A stretch of DNA of 64,000 nucleotides from contig CM072884.1 of assembly GCA_037013685.1 (NCBI GenBank), forward strand, positions 113,874,730 through 113,938,729, in the 5' to 3' direction. The notes under the pieces are model-generated. The model was given only the letters and a program-made list of their open reading frames with translations. It did no database searches and was not told the DNA's origin. The DNA is from Acridotheres tristis. Its lineage: Eukaryota > Chordata > Aves > Passeriformes > Sturnidae. A program made the position numbers and the translations under genes. Shown here piece by piece: positions 53,030-64,000 of this stretch (position 1 is the stretch's first letter; each line of letters starts with the position of its first letter).

Positions 53030-53935
53030 TGGGGATTTCTGAGGAGCAGGAAGAAGTCTGGGAATTTCTGAGGAGCAGAAAAAATCAGGATGAAGTTTGG
53101 GAATTTCTGAGGAGCAGGAAGAAGTCTGGGAATTTCTGAGGAGCAAAAAAAGAGCAGGATAAAAGTTGGGAATTTCTGAAGAGCAGAAAACAAAGAGCAG
53201 GATGGACTTTGGGAATTTCTGAGGAGCAGAAAAAGAGCAGGATGGAGTTTGGGAATTTCTGAGGAGCAGGAAACAAAGAGCAGGATAAAAGTTGGGAATT
53301 TCTTAGGAGCAGGAAGAAGTTTGGGAATTTCTGAAGAGCAGGAAACAAAGAGCAGGATGGAGTTTGGGAATTTCTGAGGAGAAGGAAGAAGTTTGGGAAT
53401 TTCTAAGGAGCAGAAAACAAAGAGCAGGATAAAAGTTGGGAATTTCTGAGGAGCAGGAAACAAAGTGCAGGATGAAGTTTGGGAATTTCTAAGAGAAGGA
53501 AACAAAGAGCAGGATTGAGTTTGGGAATTTCTGAAGAGCAGAAAAAGAGCAGGAAGAAGTCTGGGAATTTCTGAGGAGCAAAAAAAGAGCAGGATAAAAG
53601 TTGGGAATTTCTGAAGAGCAGAAAACAAAGAGCAGGATAAAAGTTGGGAATTTCTGAGGAGCAGAAAAAGAGCAGGATGGAGTTTGGGAATTTCTGAGGA
53701 GCAGGAAACAAAGAGCAGGATAAAAGTCGGGAATTTCTGAGGAGCAGGAAGAAGTCTGGGAATTTCTGAGGAGCAGGAAACAAAGAGCAGGATGGAGTTT
53801 GGGAATTTCTGAGGAGCAGGAAACAAAGAGCAGGATGGAGTTTGGGAATTTCTGAGGAGCAGGAAACAAAGAGCAGGATGGAGTTTGGGAATTTCTGAGG
53901 AGCAGGATGGAGTTTGGGAATTTCTGAGGAGCATT
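53030..53935. repeat. Modular minisatellite TTGGGAATTTCTGAGGAGCA
   Basis: About 23 GGGAATTTCTGAGGAGCA cores separated by GGAAGAAGTCT, AAACAAAGAGCAGGATGGAG or AAAAAGAGCAGGAT spacers. Confidence 0.95.
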
Positions 53936-56302
53936 CTCTACTGGGACCCCACGTTCAGACAGGGATAATCTCCTCAGGACACGACTCAATCCTTTCAGGA
54001 ATGATCTGGAAAAGAAGACATTGAGTTTGCTTTTGAAAGAGCTCCTTGAGGGAAGGAAAATGTCCCTTAAAGAGCTTTCCCCAAATCATCAGAGAGCAGC
54101 CAAAGGCTGGAATGTCTGGAGCCTCTTAGAAAATTTCCACCAGGAAAAAGGGTTAAAGGACAAGGGAGAAATGAAAAGTGTATTTGGCAGAGGATGCTGG
54201 CTTCAGGTTTTAAGAATCAAAGGCCAGAAGTGACAGGAAGAATTCCAAATGGCTCTCTGAGGCATTGGAAAGTGGACACATATTGTGCAGAAATAAAAAT
54301 TCCAATGCATGGAGAGGTGCAGTGGAGCCTGGATCTGGAGGGGAGGGCTCAGCTCTGTGGGATCCACAATGGCTGAAAATTCACTTTTTTAAATATCTTC
54401 AGGTGGATTGCACCATCCACTTCCCCAGCAAATTAAAGGTGTTTAAGCACCTTTCCTTTACTTTGCCCTCTTCCCAAAGAAACCCAGGAACAGCTGAACA
54501 CAAAATAAAGGCACCAGCTTTCATTTATTAATAACAGAAATTCAATTTATTCCCCCTGCCCTGGCTGATTCAATCCAGAATAAATCCATGCATGAGCTGT
54601 TCCCACAAGAAAAGAAACCACTACCACCAAATCTAACACAGAACAAACCAAAAAATCTGTTAAGAAAAACCCAAACACAACCCAACTTCCTCTGCAGCTC
54701 CTTAAAAATCTCAGATGCATCACCTTTGGCAGAGGCAGCTCTTGGCAAGGAAGAGGGAGCTGCAGAAAATGGGATTTGTCAGGAATTCAATATTCAGCTT
54801 CAGATCTGTGACAGGACAGAATCTGCAGCTCTTTCCAAAGCCCAGGAGCTGCCCCAGATATTTGGATCCACAGCCCACTCACAAAAATTCCCCCAGGATT
54901 CACTCCAAGAACACTGAAAGCTTCAATCCTCAACTTCTTTGTGGCATTTCTGGGTTTTTTTAGCCCTGTAACACCAGAATAATAAACACAAATCATGTTA
55001 AAACCATGGGAAAACCATGGAAGCTCCCACACTTCCAGCAATTTGCAGGGGTAAAGCAGAGACTGGAGAAGTTGGCTGATAATTACATTGATAATATAAA
55101 ATAATTAATTCATTATCAACCAGAAAAGAAATATTTGGTCAATTTGTTGCCTGTCAGGACAACATTCACTGCCAGTGATTATACCAGCAGGAGAATCCAG
55201 GGAGAAAACTGAAATTCAGAGAAAAACCCTTCTGGGCTGATATTAAATGCCATATTTATTTCCAAAGAAGCATTTTTAGTAAAAATCAATGAACAGCAAC
55301 TTTTCACTTGCTCTTTTCATGAGAGCTTTTGAAAATGGATGTCCCATGATTTGTATGAAATGATGCAAAGCTGCCCCATTTCCTGACAGGCTCAGGGTGG
55401 CCACTGCAGCATTTCTTTGACTCATTCCTTCCACTGCGTTTTCCAGAAGTGATTCATGGCTCTACTCAGCTTTCCTGGAAAATATTTCTCCAAGTCTGCA
55501 AGGTATGGAAAGCAGGATATTCTTTTGGGATGGATTCTAACTGGAAATCTTTGTGCCTCTCTCTCTGTCTTTTCAGAGACAAACAGCAGTTTAATAACTC
55601 CATTCTATCAACTCTGATTTAATTCTTTTCCCCCCTAAATAACACAAAAAACAAAAACTTCTATATATCTTTCACCCTATTCCCTGCATATCCTGATTTC
55701 TTAGTACTCCAGCCCAAAAAGCCTAAAAACCAGGTGCTTGTTTCTATTATTTTACTTTTATGTAAAGGAAACTATTTATGACAATATTAATATTAAAGGA
55801 AATATTTAATGAATATTAATAAAATACTAAAGGAAAATATTTTATTTAGAATGAACCTCCTTAAACACTTGTATCACCTACTGAATTTTGTGGGTTTTTT
55901 TTTTTTTTTTCCCTTGGAAGTCACAACACTACCAAAAGTATTTTTCCACAGAGGTACTGTGAAATAATTACAAGTTCCCTGAGACTCCTTGCCTGACTGG
56001 TTGCAAAAATCCCTCAGGTGTCATTTAAACCCAACACAGAGCACTGAGACCAACTCAGAGCTGCTCCAAGCCCTGCTCAGCCTCTGATGCAGCTGAGGCT
56101 GGAGGCTGCTGCTAAAATAAATCCTCAGAGCAGTTCCCAGCTCCCTGCTCCTCTCCTCCCATTTTCCTGAAGAAACTGAAGGGAATTTCACTTTGATTCC
56201 CCTGCAGATCAGCTGTGACAATGTTAAATCTCCCTGGGATGTTTTCCACACTGTTTGTACCTGGGCTGCTGCCTCTGTGCCAATTCCACAGCAAAGAAAT
56301 TC
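53936..56302. other. Unique spacer
   Basis: AT-rich with a poly(T) at 55895-55911; no supported exon or element. Confidence 0.45.
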
Positions 56303-56445
56303 AGCTGTGGCTGCCCCTGGATCCCTGGAATGTTCAGTTCCAGGTGGGACATTGGGACAGTGGGAGGTGTCCCTGCCATGGCAGGGCTGGCACTGGGGGG
56401 GATTTGGGGTCCCTCCCAACCCAAACCATTCCAGGATTCTGGGAT
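56303..56445 (+). mobile_element. 5'-truncated CR1 3' end (block copy 2)
   Basis: Begins CAGCTGTGGCTGCCCCTGGA and ends CCATTCCAGGATTCTGGGAT, almost identical to 2240-2385. Confidence 0.85.
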
Positions 56446-56590
56446 CTTTTAGGATTCAACGTTATTTTGTTTTAACCAGAGCTTTGGGGAATTTAATCTC
56501 TTGATTTTTAAGGTGCAAAAGTGAACATGGAGCTGTTTGCTTGACCCAAGTAGAGCCAGAACAGATCTTGAAAATAAAATCTTCAACCCT
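56446..56590. repeat. Duplicated linker between two CR1 pieces (copy 2)
   Basis: Near-identical to 2386-2523, 54 kb away. Confidence 0.85.
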
Positions 56591-56910
56591 TTAGGAGGAT
56601 GGAGGAGCTCTGCTGGGAGGAAAGGAGGGACAGGAACAGGGAATGGAGGGACAGGAACAGGGAATGGCTCCCAGTGCCAGAGGGCAGGGCTGGATGGGAC
56701 CTTGGGAATTAGGAATTGTTCCCTGGCAGGGTGGGCAGGGCTGGCACAGGGTGCCCAGAGCAGCTGTGGCTGCCCCTGGATCCCTGGCAGTGCCCAAGGC
56801 CAGGCTGGACATTGGGACAGTGGCAGGTGTCCCTGCCATGGCAGGGGTGGCACTGGGGGGGATTTAAGGTCCCTCCCAACCCAAACCAGTCTGGGACTCT
56901 GTGAAACCTT
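56591..56910 (+). mobile_element. CR1 fragment with short VNTR (block copy 2)
   Basis: Same start and same internal deletion as 2524; two VNTR-like units, then the standard 3' end with CAGTGCCCAAGGCCAGGCTG. Confidence 0.85.
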
Positions 56911-56999
56911 AAGAATTCCATCCAAGTGTGTTATTGAACCTGCATTTGGAACATTTTACAACACTGGAAAGCTGCTTTGATCTTAGAATGAATCACAGA

Positions 57000-57620
57000 A
57001 TCGTGGAGTGCTTTGAGATGGAAGGGACATCAAAGATCACCCAGTGCCACCCCTGCCATGGCAGGGACACCTCCCAATGTCCCAGGCTGCTCCAACCCCA
57101 ATGTCCAACCTGGAATTGAACATTCCAGGGATCCAGGGGCAGCCACAGCAAATCTGGGAATTCCATCCCAGCCCCTCATCCCAGGGAACAATTCCTAATT
57201 CCCAAAATCCCATCAAATCCTGCTTTGAACCCATTCCCTGGGTGCTGTCCCTCCATCCCCTGGGTGCTGTCCCTCCATCCCCTGGGTGCTGTCCCTGCAT
57301 TCCCTGGGTGCTGTCCCTCCATTCCCTGGGTGCTGTCCCTCCATTCCCTGGGTGCTGTCCCTCCATCCCCTGGGTGCTGTCCCTCCATTCCCTGGGTGCT
57401 GTCCCTCCATCCCTTGGCAATTGTCTCTCTCCATGGTTCCTGCAGCTCCTTCAGGCCCTGCAAGGCCACCCTGAGCTCAGCCCAAAGCTTCTCCTCTCCA
57501 GGCTGAACAATCCCAGCTGTGCCAGCCTTTCCTCCCAGCAGAGCTGCTCCATCCCTCTGCTCATCCTGCTGCCTCCTCTGGGCTCTCTGCAGCAGCTCCA
57601 GCTCCTCCCCGGGCTGGGAT
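57000..57620 (-). mobile_element. CR1-derived element with internal 22-bp VNTR, copy 5 (8 units)
   Basis: Reverse orientation. 5' end ATCCCAGCCCGGGGAGGAGC at 57620; VNTR at 57235-57415 with 8 units; 3' end at about 57000 with the inverted CCATGGCAGGGACACCTCCC. Confidence 0.9.
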
Positions 57621-59164
57621 CCACAGTGCTTTTAGAATTTCTGAAAATTTCCAGCCCCCAACCCCTGTTTTGGAAAATCCCCCAGCCTCTTTTCCCCAGG
57701 GAAGGCAGAAAGGCCCAAATCTCCCACGAGGGCAGTGCCTGAGCTATTCCTGGTGTGTTTGCAGTTGGTGCCACTCTCCAAGGCATTTCTGAGGAACCTC
57801 ATTAAGCTCCTGCAACAACGTCCCAGCCAAAGGAAAAACTTCAGTTTTTTGCTCAGCCTTTCAGCAAACACTCACAAAAGGACTGTGCCCAGTCGGGCCT
57901 TATCATTTTTTCCAGATGAACTGGGTTGTGATTGAACTCCTCCTCTAAAAGCTGGCAGTGTTTTATTGCCTGAGCTGGATTAGGAGGAAAGCACTTCAAT
58001 GTGTTCAAGTGATCTCCATAAAAGCAGCCTGGCCACGATGAAGAGCCTCTTTTAGAAGGCAGAATTTCACAAACATTCTATTTTATATTTTTAACCACCA
58101 CAAACTGGTCATTTCTCAAAGTCACCTGATCCAACAGCCTTGATTGTCTCTTAAAGCCAACTCAGAAAAATCACAGCTGACATTTCCAACCTGCCCAGCA
58201 GAGCAAAAAAAAAAAAAGCTTAAAACAGCATTTCCAGTTCCACATTCTGCAACCTCAATGTAACAGCAAGGGCTGTGCAGATTGAAAAACCAAATTAAAG
58301 TCTTCAAATCAGAGCATTTGCAAGGCAAACTTCTAATGAGGACAGACAGCAACAAAGGGAGACTCAAATAACTGGGGAGAAGAGAGATAAAACAATAATT
58401 TGCAAATACATCAAATAAATACAGTCAGAGCTCTCTGCTCATTAGTGAATTTGTTGTCCTACATCCAATCTGTTTTAAAAAATAAAGATTATTCACCCTC
58501 AGGCTGCCCTGGTTAGATTGACACATTAATTCTCTGCTCATGGTGATTGATTGTGTTTGGATTTATTGATGCAGAAGTTTTCCCCAAATCCTCATGGAGT
58601 GCCAAGCTGCAGCTGGATTTTGTTCTCCTGTCACTCAGCTTTGCCAGGATCCCCTTCCCTTGGGCTGAGGGTTGATCCCTGGGCAGTTTTTAAGGATGAA
58701 ATGATGGAGGAATTGTTCTCCTATCAATGATGATTGAACCATCAGCACCCGAAATGGGGGAGTTTAAACCAGGTTTAGTCCAGGACTGGGTGACACAGAA
58801 GGAAAATTTAAGTAACTCTGTTTCCCAACTCACAATCACTGAGTGATCAACAACTCATTCCATCTGCTCCTCCTAGACTCATGGATTTTTTTAAATTTTT
58901 TCTTCAGGAGTTTTTTTTTAAGATTTTACCTTTTAAAGCATCATTACACACCAAGGCACCGAAAAGGAAGGATCTGCTACAAATAACTCTGAGAGCTGAT
59001 GAACAGTGAGAATTAAACAGAATTAATTTCAAAACCAGCAAATTCCTCCTCACTCCCATGGATTCACTCTGCATTCACCTCCTGCACTGCTGACTCCACA
59101 GCAATCTACCAGACTGGCATGAAAATCAATTTAATTTAATCCAAATCCACTACTCCATGGGGGT
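57621..59164. other. Unique AT-rich spacer
   Basis: No supported exon or element. Confidence 0.45.
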
Positions 59165-59350
59165 ATGGAGGGATAGGACACAGGGAATGGTTCAAAAGTG
59201 AGAAAAGGCAGAGCTGGATGAGATTTGGGGAATTAGGAATTGTTCCCTGGGACGGAATTCCCAGATTTGCTGATCCCTGGAATGTTCAGTTCCAGCTTGG
59301 ACATTGGGACAGTGGCAGATTTTAGACCCAACCCATTCTGATTCCATGAA
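59165..59350 (+). mobile_element. CR1 3' fragment, shortened
   Basis: ATGGAGGGATAGGACACAGG, then GGAACTAGG-like middle with deletions, then GACATTGGGACAGTGGCAGA and a short tail. Confidence 0.8.
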
Positions 59351-61134
59351 ATAAAATAAAAATCTCCTTCTCCACGTTTCCCAAATCACCCCTTTGAAAC
59401 ACGGAAGGGACTCCCAGCAGTGCCCAAGAATTAATCAGCTGCTCATTATTTTATACTGGTTAATTCACTCTGATAAGCAAAGATTTTGCAGCTCTTTGTG
59501 CTTTGCACACACCTTCAGGACTGTATCATCTGTGGGGTCAGAGATTAAGGATTTTTTTTTTTTTAACTTCTCCTGTTTAACTGAAAAGTAAAAAAAAAAA
59601 AAAAAAAAAAATTAAAATTTTAAGAGATAAAGCAGTTGTCCTAACGTATTTTTCTACATTTTTATGGTGTTTTTCCAGCTGTGACAGGTACAAGAACTGT
59701 CCCATTGAGTGAAGATATGACCACAATCCTGATGGAACAGGATGAAAAATACTTCTGTCACGAACAATTTATTATCATGAAAAACACAGCTGTATTATGG
59801 CAAAAACTATGACTGGAGGAAGAGCAAAGATAAGGATGAAAACAGCAGCTGTTGGGGTTGTTTTAATTTCTAGTTCCTTCTAACATGACAGCAGGATTTG
59901 TTTAATTCAAATATTAAAAGATCTCATCCCAGGCAAGCTGAAGTTATGTGTTCATCTTCTGACACATCCTCTGTGACTAAGGGAAAAACAAAAAGAAATT
60001 TTAAAAAAATTCGACTTGAACACAGGAGGCTTTGGGAAACCAAACGAGCTGGTGAGAAGCAGGTTGGTATTTCTGGCATCTTTTAAAAAAAATGACATTT
60101 TCCACTGCAGTCCACAGAAAGAAGTATGGAAGATAAACTTCAAAAATATTTTCTAAGAATGTTCTGGGAGGGTAGGAAAAAAAACCCCAAAGCAATTACA
60201 AGAAGTTGCTGCATTTTAAAGAACAAATCAAGTGTACCTGGAAATTTCAAAAGGATTTTAAAAATAAAGATCATGGAATGGTTTCATTGGAAAAATCATC
60301 TAATTCCAAGCCCATTCCACTACCCCAAGTTGCTCCAAGCCCTGTCCAACCTCGATAAAATAATAAAAGATAATAAAAGGAGCCAAAGAAGAGTCTGGAA
60401 TTTATCCCAAATCATCTGCATTTTTTGTTGAGGTTAATGCCTGATACACTGTAATTATCTTAGGCATTAATTAGTGACACACCAGCAGCACACTGGCATT
60501 TAAAGCTTTTAAGGTACATAACAACAGAGCTTTGAGGATGCATTTTATTGATTTATTTATTCAGATGGCAAGAACCCACCTGCTTTGATTCAAGGGGGGG
60601 AAAAAAAAATAATTAGAAAATAATTCTTGAAAACATTTTAAATTCCTGCATATTCCAGGCAATGTTTTTGGGTTAGGAACTCCCATTTGCTGAAAGCCAA
60701 CACAGTTCTGCATCTCCTTCTAACTTCTGCTATAGGAATGTCTGGATTTGCCTTTTTTTTTTTTTTTTTTTCCAGCAGGAAAGATGCAAAACATCACTGC
60801 AGAGCAGAATTCCACTCAGGCAGCTCAGGAAGGAAGGCACAGATGTTCACTAGGGAACAACCTCTCCTGAAAGCACCTCCTGTGAAAAATTCCTGCACTT
60901 CAGCTGCTCTGGGCAAGGGGAGGAGCTTTAATGTTGGGATAGATCCCAGAAAAAAAAAAAACAAAAAACCTTCCAAAAATGTGTTTAAAGCTGTTCTGTA
61001 CCTGACAGAGATGCTGAGCCTTTCCCAAGGGGAGAACACCCCAGTGCTCTGGGAGGTTTTTTGGGGTGGGCTGGTGGCAGATTTTGGGGGGGCTGTGAGC
61101 AGGGGCTCAGAGAGGAGAGGCCCTGCTGATGTCA
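59351..61134. other. AT-rich spacer
   Basis: Poly(A) at 59590-59611 and poly(T) at 60753-60771. A small inverted CR1 scrap at 60270-60350 (AAGATCATGGAATGGTTTCA). No gene. Confidence 0.45.
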
Positions 61135-62180
61135 CCTGTTCTGGGCTCCCCTCACCTGTTCTGAGCTCATTTCACCTGCCCTGGGCTCCCCTCACCTGCC
61201 CTGGGCTCATTCCACCTGCCCTGGGCTCCCTCCACCTGCCCTGGGCTCCCCTCACCTGCCCTGGGCTCCCTTCACCTGCCCTGGGCTCCCCTCACCTGCC
61301 CTGGGCTCCCTTCACCTGCCCTGGGCTCCCCTCACCTGCCCTGGGCTCCCCTCACCTGCCCTGGGCTCCCTCCACCTGCCCTGGGCTCCCCTCACCTGCC
61401 CTGGGCTCCCCTCACCTGCCCTGGGCTCCCCTCACCTGTCCTGGGCTCCCTTCACCTGCCCTGGGCTCCCCTCACCTGCCCTGGGCTCCCTTCACCTGCC
61501 CTGGGCTCCCCTCACCTGCCCTGGGCTCCCCTCACCTGCCCTGGGCTCCCCTCACCTGCCCTGGGCTCATTCCACCTGCCCTGGGCTCCCTCCACCTGCC
61601 CTGGGCTCCCCTCACCTGCCCTGGGCTCATTCCACCTGCCCTGGGCTCCCCTCACCTGCCCTGGGCTCATTCCACCTGCCCTGGGCTCCCCTCACCTGCC
61701 CTGGGCTCATTCCACCTGCCCTGGGCTCCCTTCACCTGCCCTGGGCTCCCCTCACCTGCCCTGGGCTCCCCTCACCTGCCCTGGGCTCCCCTCACCTGCC
61801 CTGGGCTCCCTTCACCTGCCCTGGGCTCCCCTCACCTGCCCTGGGCTCCCCTCACCTGCCCTGGGCTCCCCTCACCTGCCCTGGGCTCATTTCACCTGCC
61901 CTGGGCTCCCTTCACCTGCCCTGAGCTCATTTCACCTGCCCTGGGCTCCCCTCACCTGCCCTGGGCTCCCTTCACCTGCCCTGGGCTCCCCTCACCTGCC
62001 CTGGGCTCATTTCACCTGCCCTGGGCTCCCCTCACCTGCCCTGGGCTCCCCTCACCTGCCCTGGGCTCCCTTCACCTGTTCTGAGCTCATTCCACCTGCC
62101 CTGGGCTCCCTTCACCTCCCCTGGGCTCCCCTCACCTGCCCTGGGCTCCCCTCACCTGTCCTGGGCTCCCTCTCTCTGCC
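61135..62180. repeat. 20-bp minisatellite CACCTGCCCTGGGCTCCCCT
   Basis: About 52 units; variants CTCCCTTCACCTG, CTCATTCCACCTG. Three units make 60 bp, so all frames repeat every 20 codons, giving a spurious 465-codon frame. Confidence 0.96.
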
Positions 62181-62189
62181 TTCCCACAA

Positions 62190-62612
62190 TAAAGGACATT
62201 TTATTTCTCATTTCCTCCTCTTTTCGCACAATATTGAACATTTTAGTTCTCATTTCCTCCTCTTTTCCCACAATAATGGACATTTTAATTCTCATTTCCT
62301 CCTCTTTTCCCACAATAAAGGACATTTTAGTTCTCATTTCCTCCTTTTTTCCCACAATAAAGGACATTTTAGTTCTCATTTCCTCCTTTTTTCCCACAAT
62401 AAAGGACATTTTAGTTCTCATTTCCTCCTTTTTTCCCACAGCAATGGACATTTTATTTCTCATTTCCTCCTCTTTTCCCACAATAATGGACATTTTAATT
62501 CTCATTTCCTCCTCTTTTCCCACAATAATGGACATTTTATTTCTCATTTCCTCCTTTTTTCCCCACAATAATGAACATTTTAGTTCTTATTTCCTCTTCC
62601 CACAATAATGGA
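62190..62612. repeat. 42-bp minisatellite GGACATTTTATTTCTCATTT
   Basis: Ten units of GGACATTTTA(A/G)TTCTCATTTCC plus TCCTCTTTTCCCACAATAAT. Confidence 0.95.
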
Positions 62613-63324
62613 CATATTTTCCACTGCAGCTTTCAGTAATGATCAACAATTCTATACTAAAATAATCAGAGATGGGACTTGCTCTTCATGTATTCAGTAT
62701 TATCTCACTTGTTGGGTTATCAGAAAGGAGTATTTTAACTACAAACCCACAGAAATGTTTTGTTTAACTCCATGGATTATGAACGGCTAAAAAATTAGAA
62801 ATAGGGGAAAAAAAAATCCATTTATTAAAACAACACAGCTTGGCTCTTCCCACCTTCAGAGAAAGGAAACAGCACCTCCAGAAAATAAAAAAAAGGAAAA
62901 ATTCTCCTGCTTTCAGCCAGTCCCCCTTGGAAAATAACCTGAATTTTAACAGGCTCCATCCAAACAGCCACTTGTTCTGAAATCAGCACCAAACCTTCAG
63001 GGAAGTTTCCAGAATGGTTTTCAATCCATGCAAAAAAATAAAGTGATTTTGGTTTACTTGGCTGCATCTAAAAGTCCAAAATTTATATTTATGGGGTTTT
63101 TAGGATTTTTTTTTTTCCCCCTCCTCAAGCTGCTTGATACAGACATGATGAATAAATCAATTTATCAGTTTCCACTCCTACACCACTGAAAATTGAGGTG
63201 CTGGTTCCATTTTCCTGCTGCCTCTTGTATTTCAGCAACACAAAGAAATTCAAATCCAACTCCTGAGGTTTCCACTCTCAGCTCAATAACCAACACCACA
63301 ATAACTGCAAAGAAAACCTCAAAA

Positions 63325-63358
<34 letters not shown>

Positions 63359-63907
63359 AAATCAAATCCAGCTCTTCACTTGTGACCCTTTGAAAAATCT
63401 GCCCAGGGCAGAGGGAAATTCCATTTTAATAAATGAAATTCAGGGATTATTATTGACAGCTCTGCAATCAATGACTGCCACCGTTAATGAAATTAATTCT
63501 GCTGATCTCTGGCAGTAAAAAATGCTGAGAGGAGCAAACCAAAGGTCTAAGGCAGGTACTTAGGGATGATTCTTCACCAATTCTATTTGGGATATTGTCA
63601 CACCCTAAATGCCAGTGCTTGGCACACAGCACTCAGCAACCACCTCGATTTTAATATCAGGATTCCCAAAAGTTCTGGGACAATTTAATTATATCTTATA
63701 CAAATTCTGGGACAGTTTAATTATACATCACACCCACAAAACTATTTTAAAAATGGTATTTTAGGCCTCAGGTTCACTCAGGACAGCCCTTACTTCAATT
63801 ATTTCCATATTTCCATATTTTATGAATCAGAACAAGGGATAAAAACCTCAGCAAGGAAAGTGTTTAAATCTCATTAACAAACCCCAAAATTCAACCAAAG
63901 ACACCCA
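62613..63907. other. AT-rich spacer
   Basis: Poly(A) at 63328-63354; no gene. Confidence 0.45.
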
Positions 63908-63962
63908 GGTGAGGGGTTGGATGATTTTTGGGGGTCCCTCCCAACTCAAACCATCCCAGAAT
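63908..63962 (+). mobile_element. CR1 3' end scrap
   Basis: GGTTGGATGATTTTTGGGGG, then CCCTCCCAACTCAAACCATC. Confidence 0.7.
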
Positions 63963-64000
63963 TTGGTTTTCACACACAAGAACAAGCCCCAGACTTGACT

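Noticed and set aside
60687..62084. 465-codon open frame
   Set aside because: Starts in unique DNA with a poly(T)-encoded F run and then translates the 20-bp minisatellite; no family signature.
40000..64000. First exon of the long RCAN1 isoform
   Set aside because: No DWSFIDCEMEEVDLQDLP-like peptide or GC-rich CpG island exon found; it probably lies beyond the window.

Overview
This is vertebrate nuclear DNA, almost certainly from a bird. It carries about thirty 3' fragments of CR1 LINEs, the dominant retroposon of birds, ending in the usual 'aaggtcccttccaacccaaaccattc' type tail. The one protein-coding gene is split into short exons with GT/AG introns. A songbird is plausible, but nothing here proves it.

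The gene is RCAN1 (regulator of calcineurin 1, DSCR1), on the minus strand from about 39,960 to about 24,115. Four coding exons are complete with splice sites: the alternative first exon of the short RCAN1.4 isoform (39,833-39,919), then 35,010-35,183, 30,854-31,013 and 27,358-27,518. Joined, they give a 193-residue protein with matching intron phases, close to the usual RCAN1.4 length. The far-upstream first exon of the long isoform is not in the window. A TATA box, a CRE, an AP-1 site and several NFAT cores lie just upstream of the RCAN1.4 exon.

Every part of the gene is loaded with tandem repeats. About nine different minisatellites sit in the promoter, all three introns and the 3' UTR, together roughly 10 kb of the 17 kb locus. 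Several abut or copy a functional site. The promoter array (about 38 units of 31 bp) carries an NFAT-type GGAAAA core in nearly every unit. The first intron's array (about 90 units) carries a copy of the exon-4 splice junction in each unit. One array supplies the last two codons and the stop codon. Another is made of acceptor-like CAG/polypyrimidine motifs beside the exon-6 acceptor.

The left part (1-24,000) and right part (41,520-64,000) show no exon I can support. They hold CR1 fragments in both orientations, about ten more minisatellites and ordinary AT-rich unique DNA. Five CR1-derived elements (about 3.8, 10.0, 17.7, 43.9 and 57.3 kb) form a distinct set. They share almost the same 5' end and an internal 22-bp VNTR with 22, 11, 11, 24 and 8 units, which suggests a mobile family that spreads with its own minisatellite. 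A CR1-linker-CR1 block at 2.2 kb recurs nearly unchanged at 56.3 kb. The very long open frames in the repeats (up to 715 codons) are by-products of stop-free repeat units, not genes.
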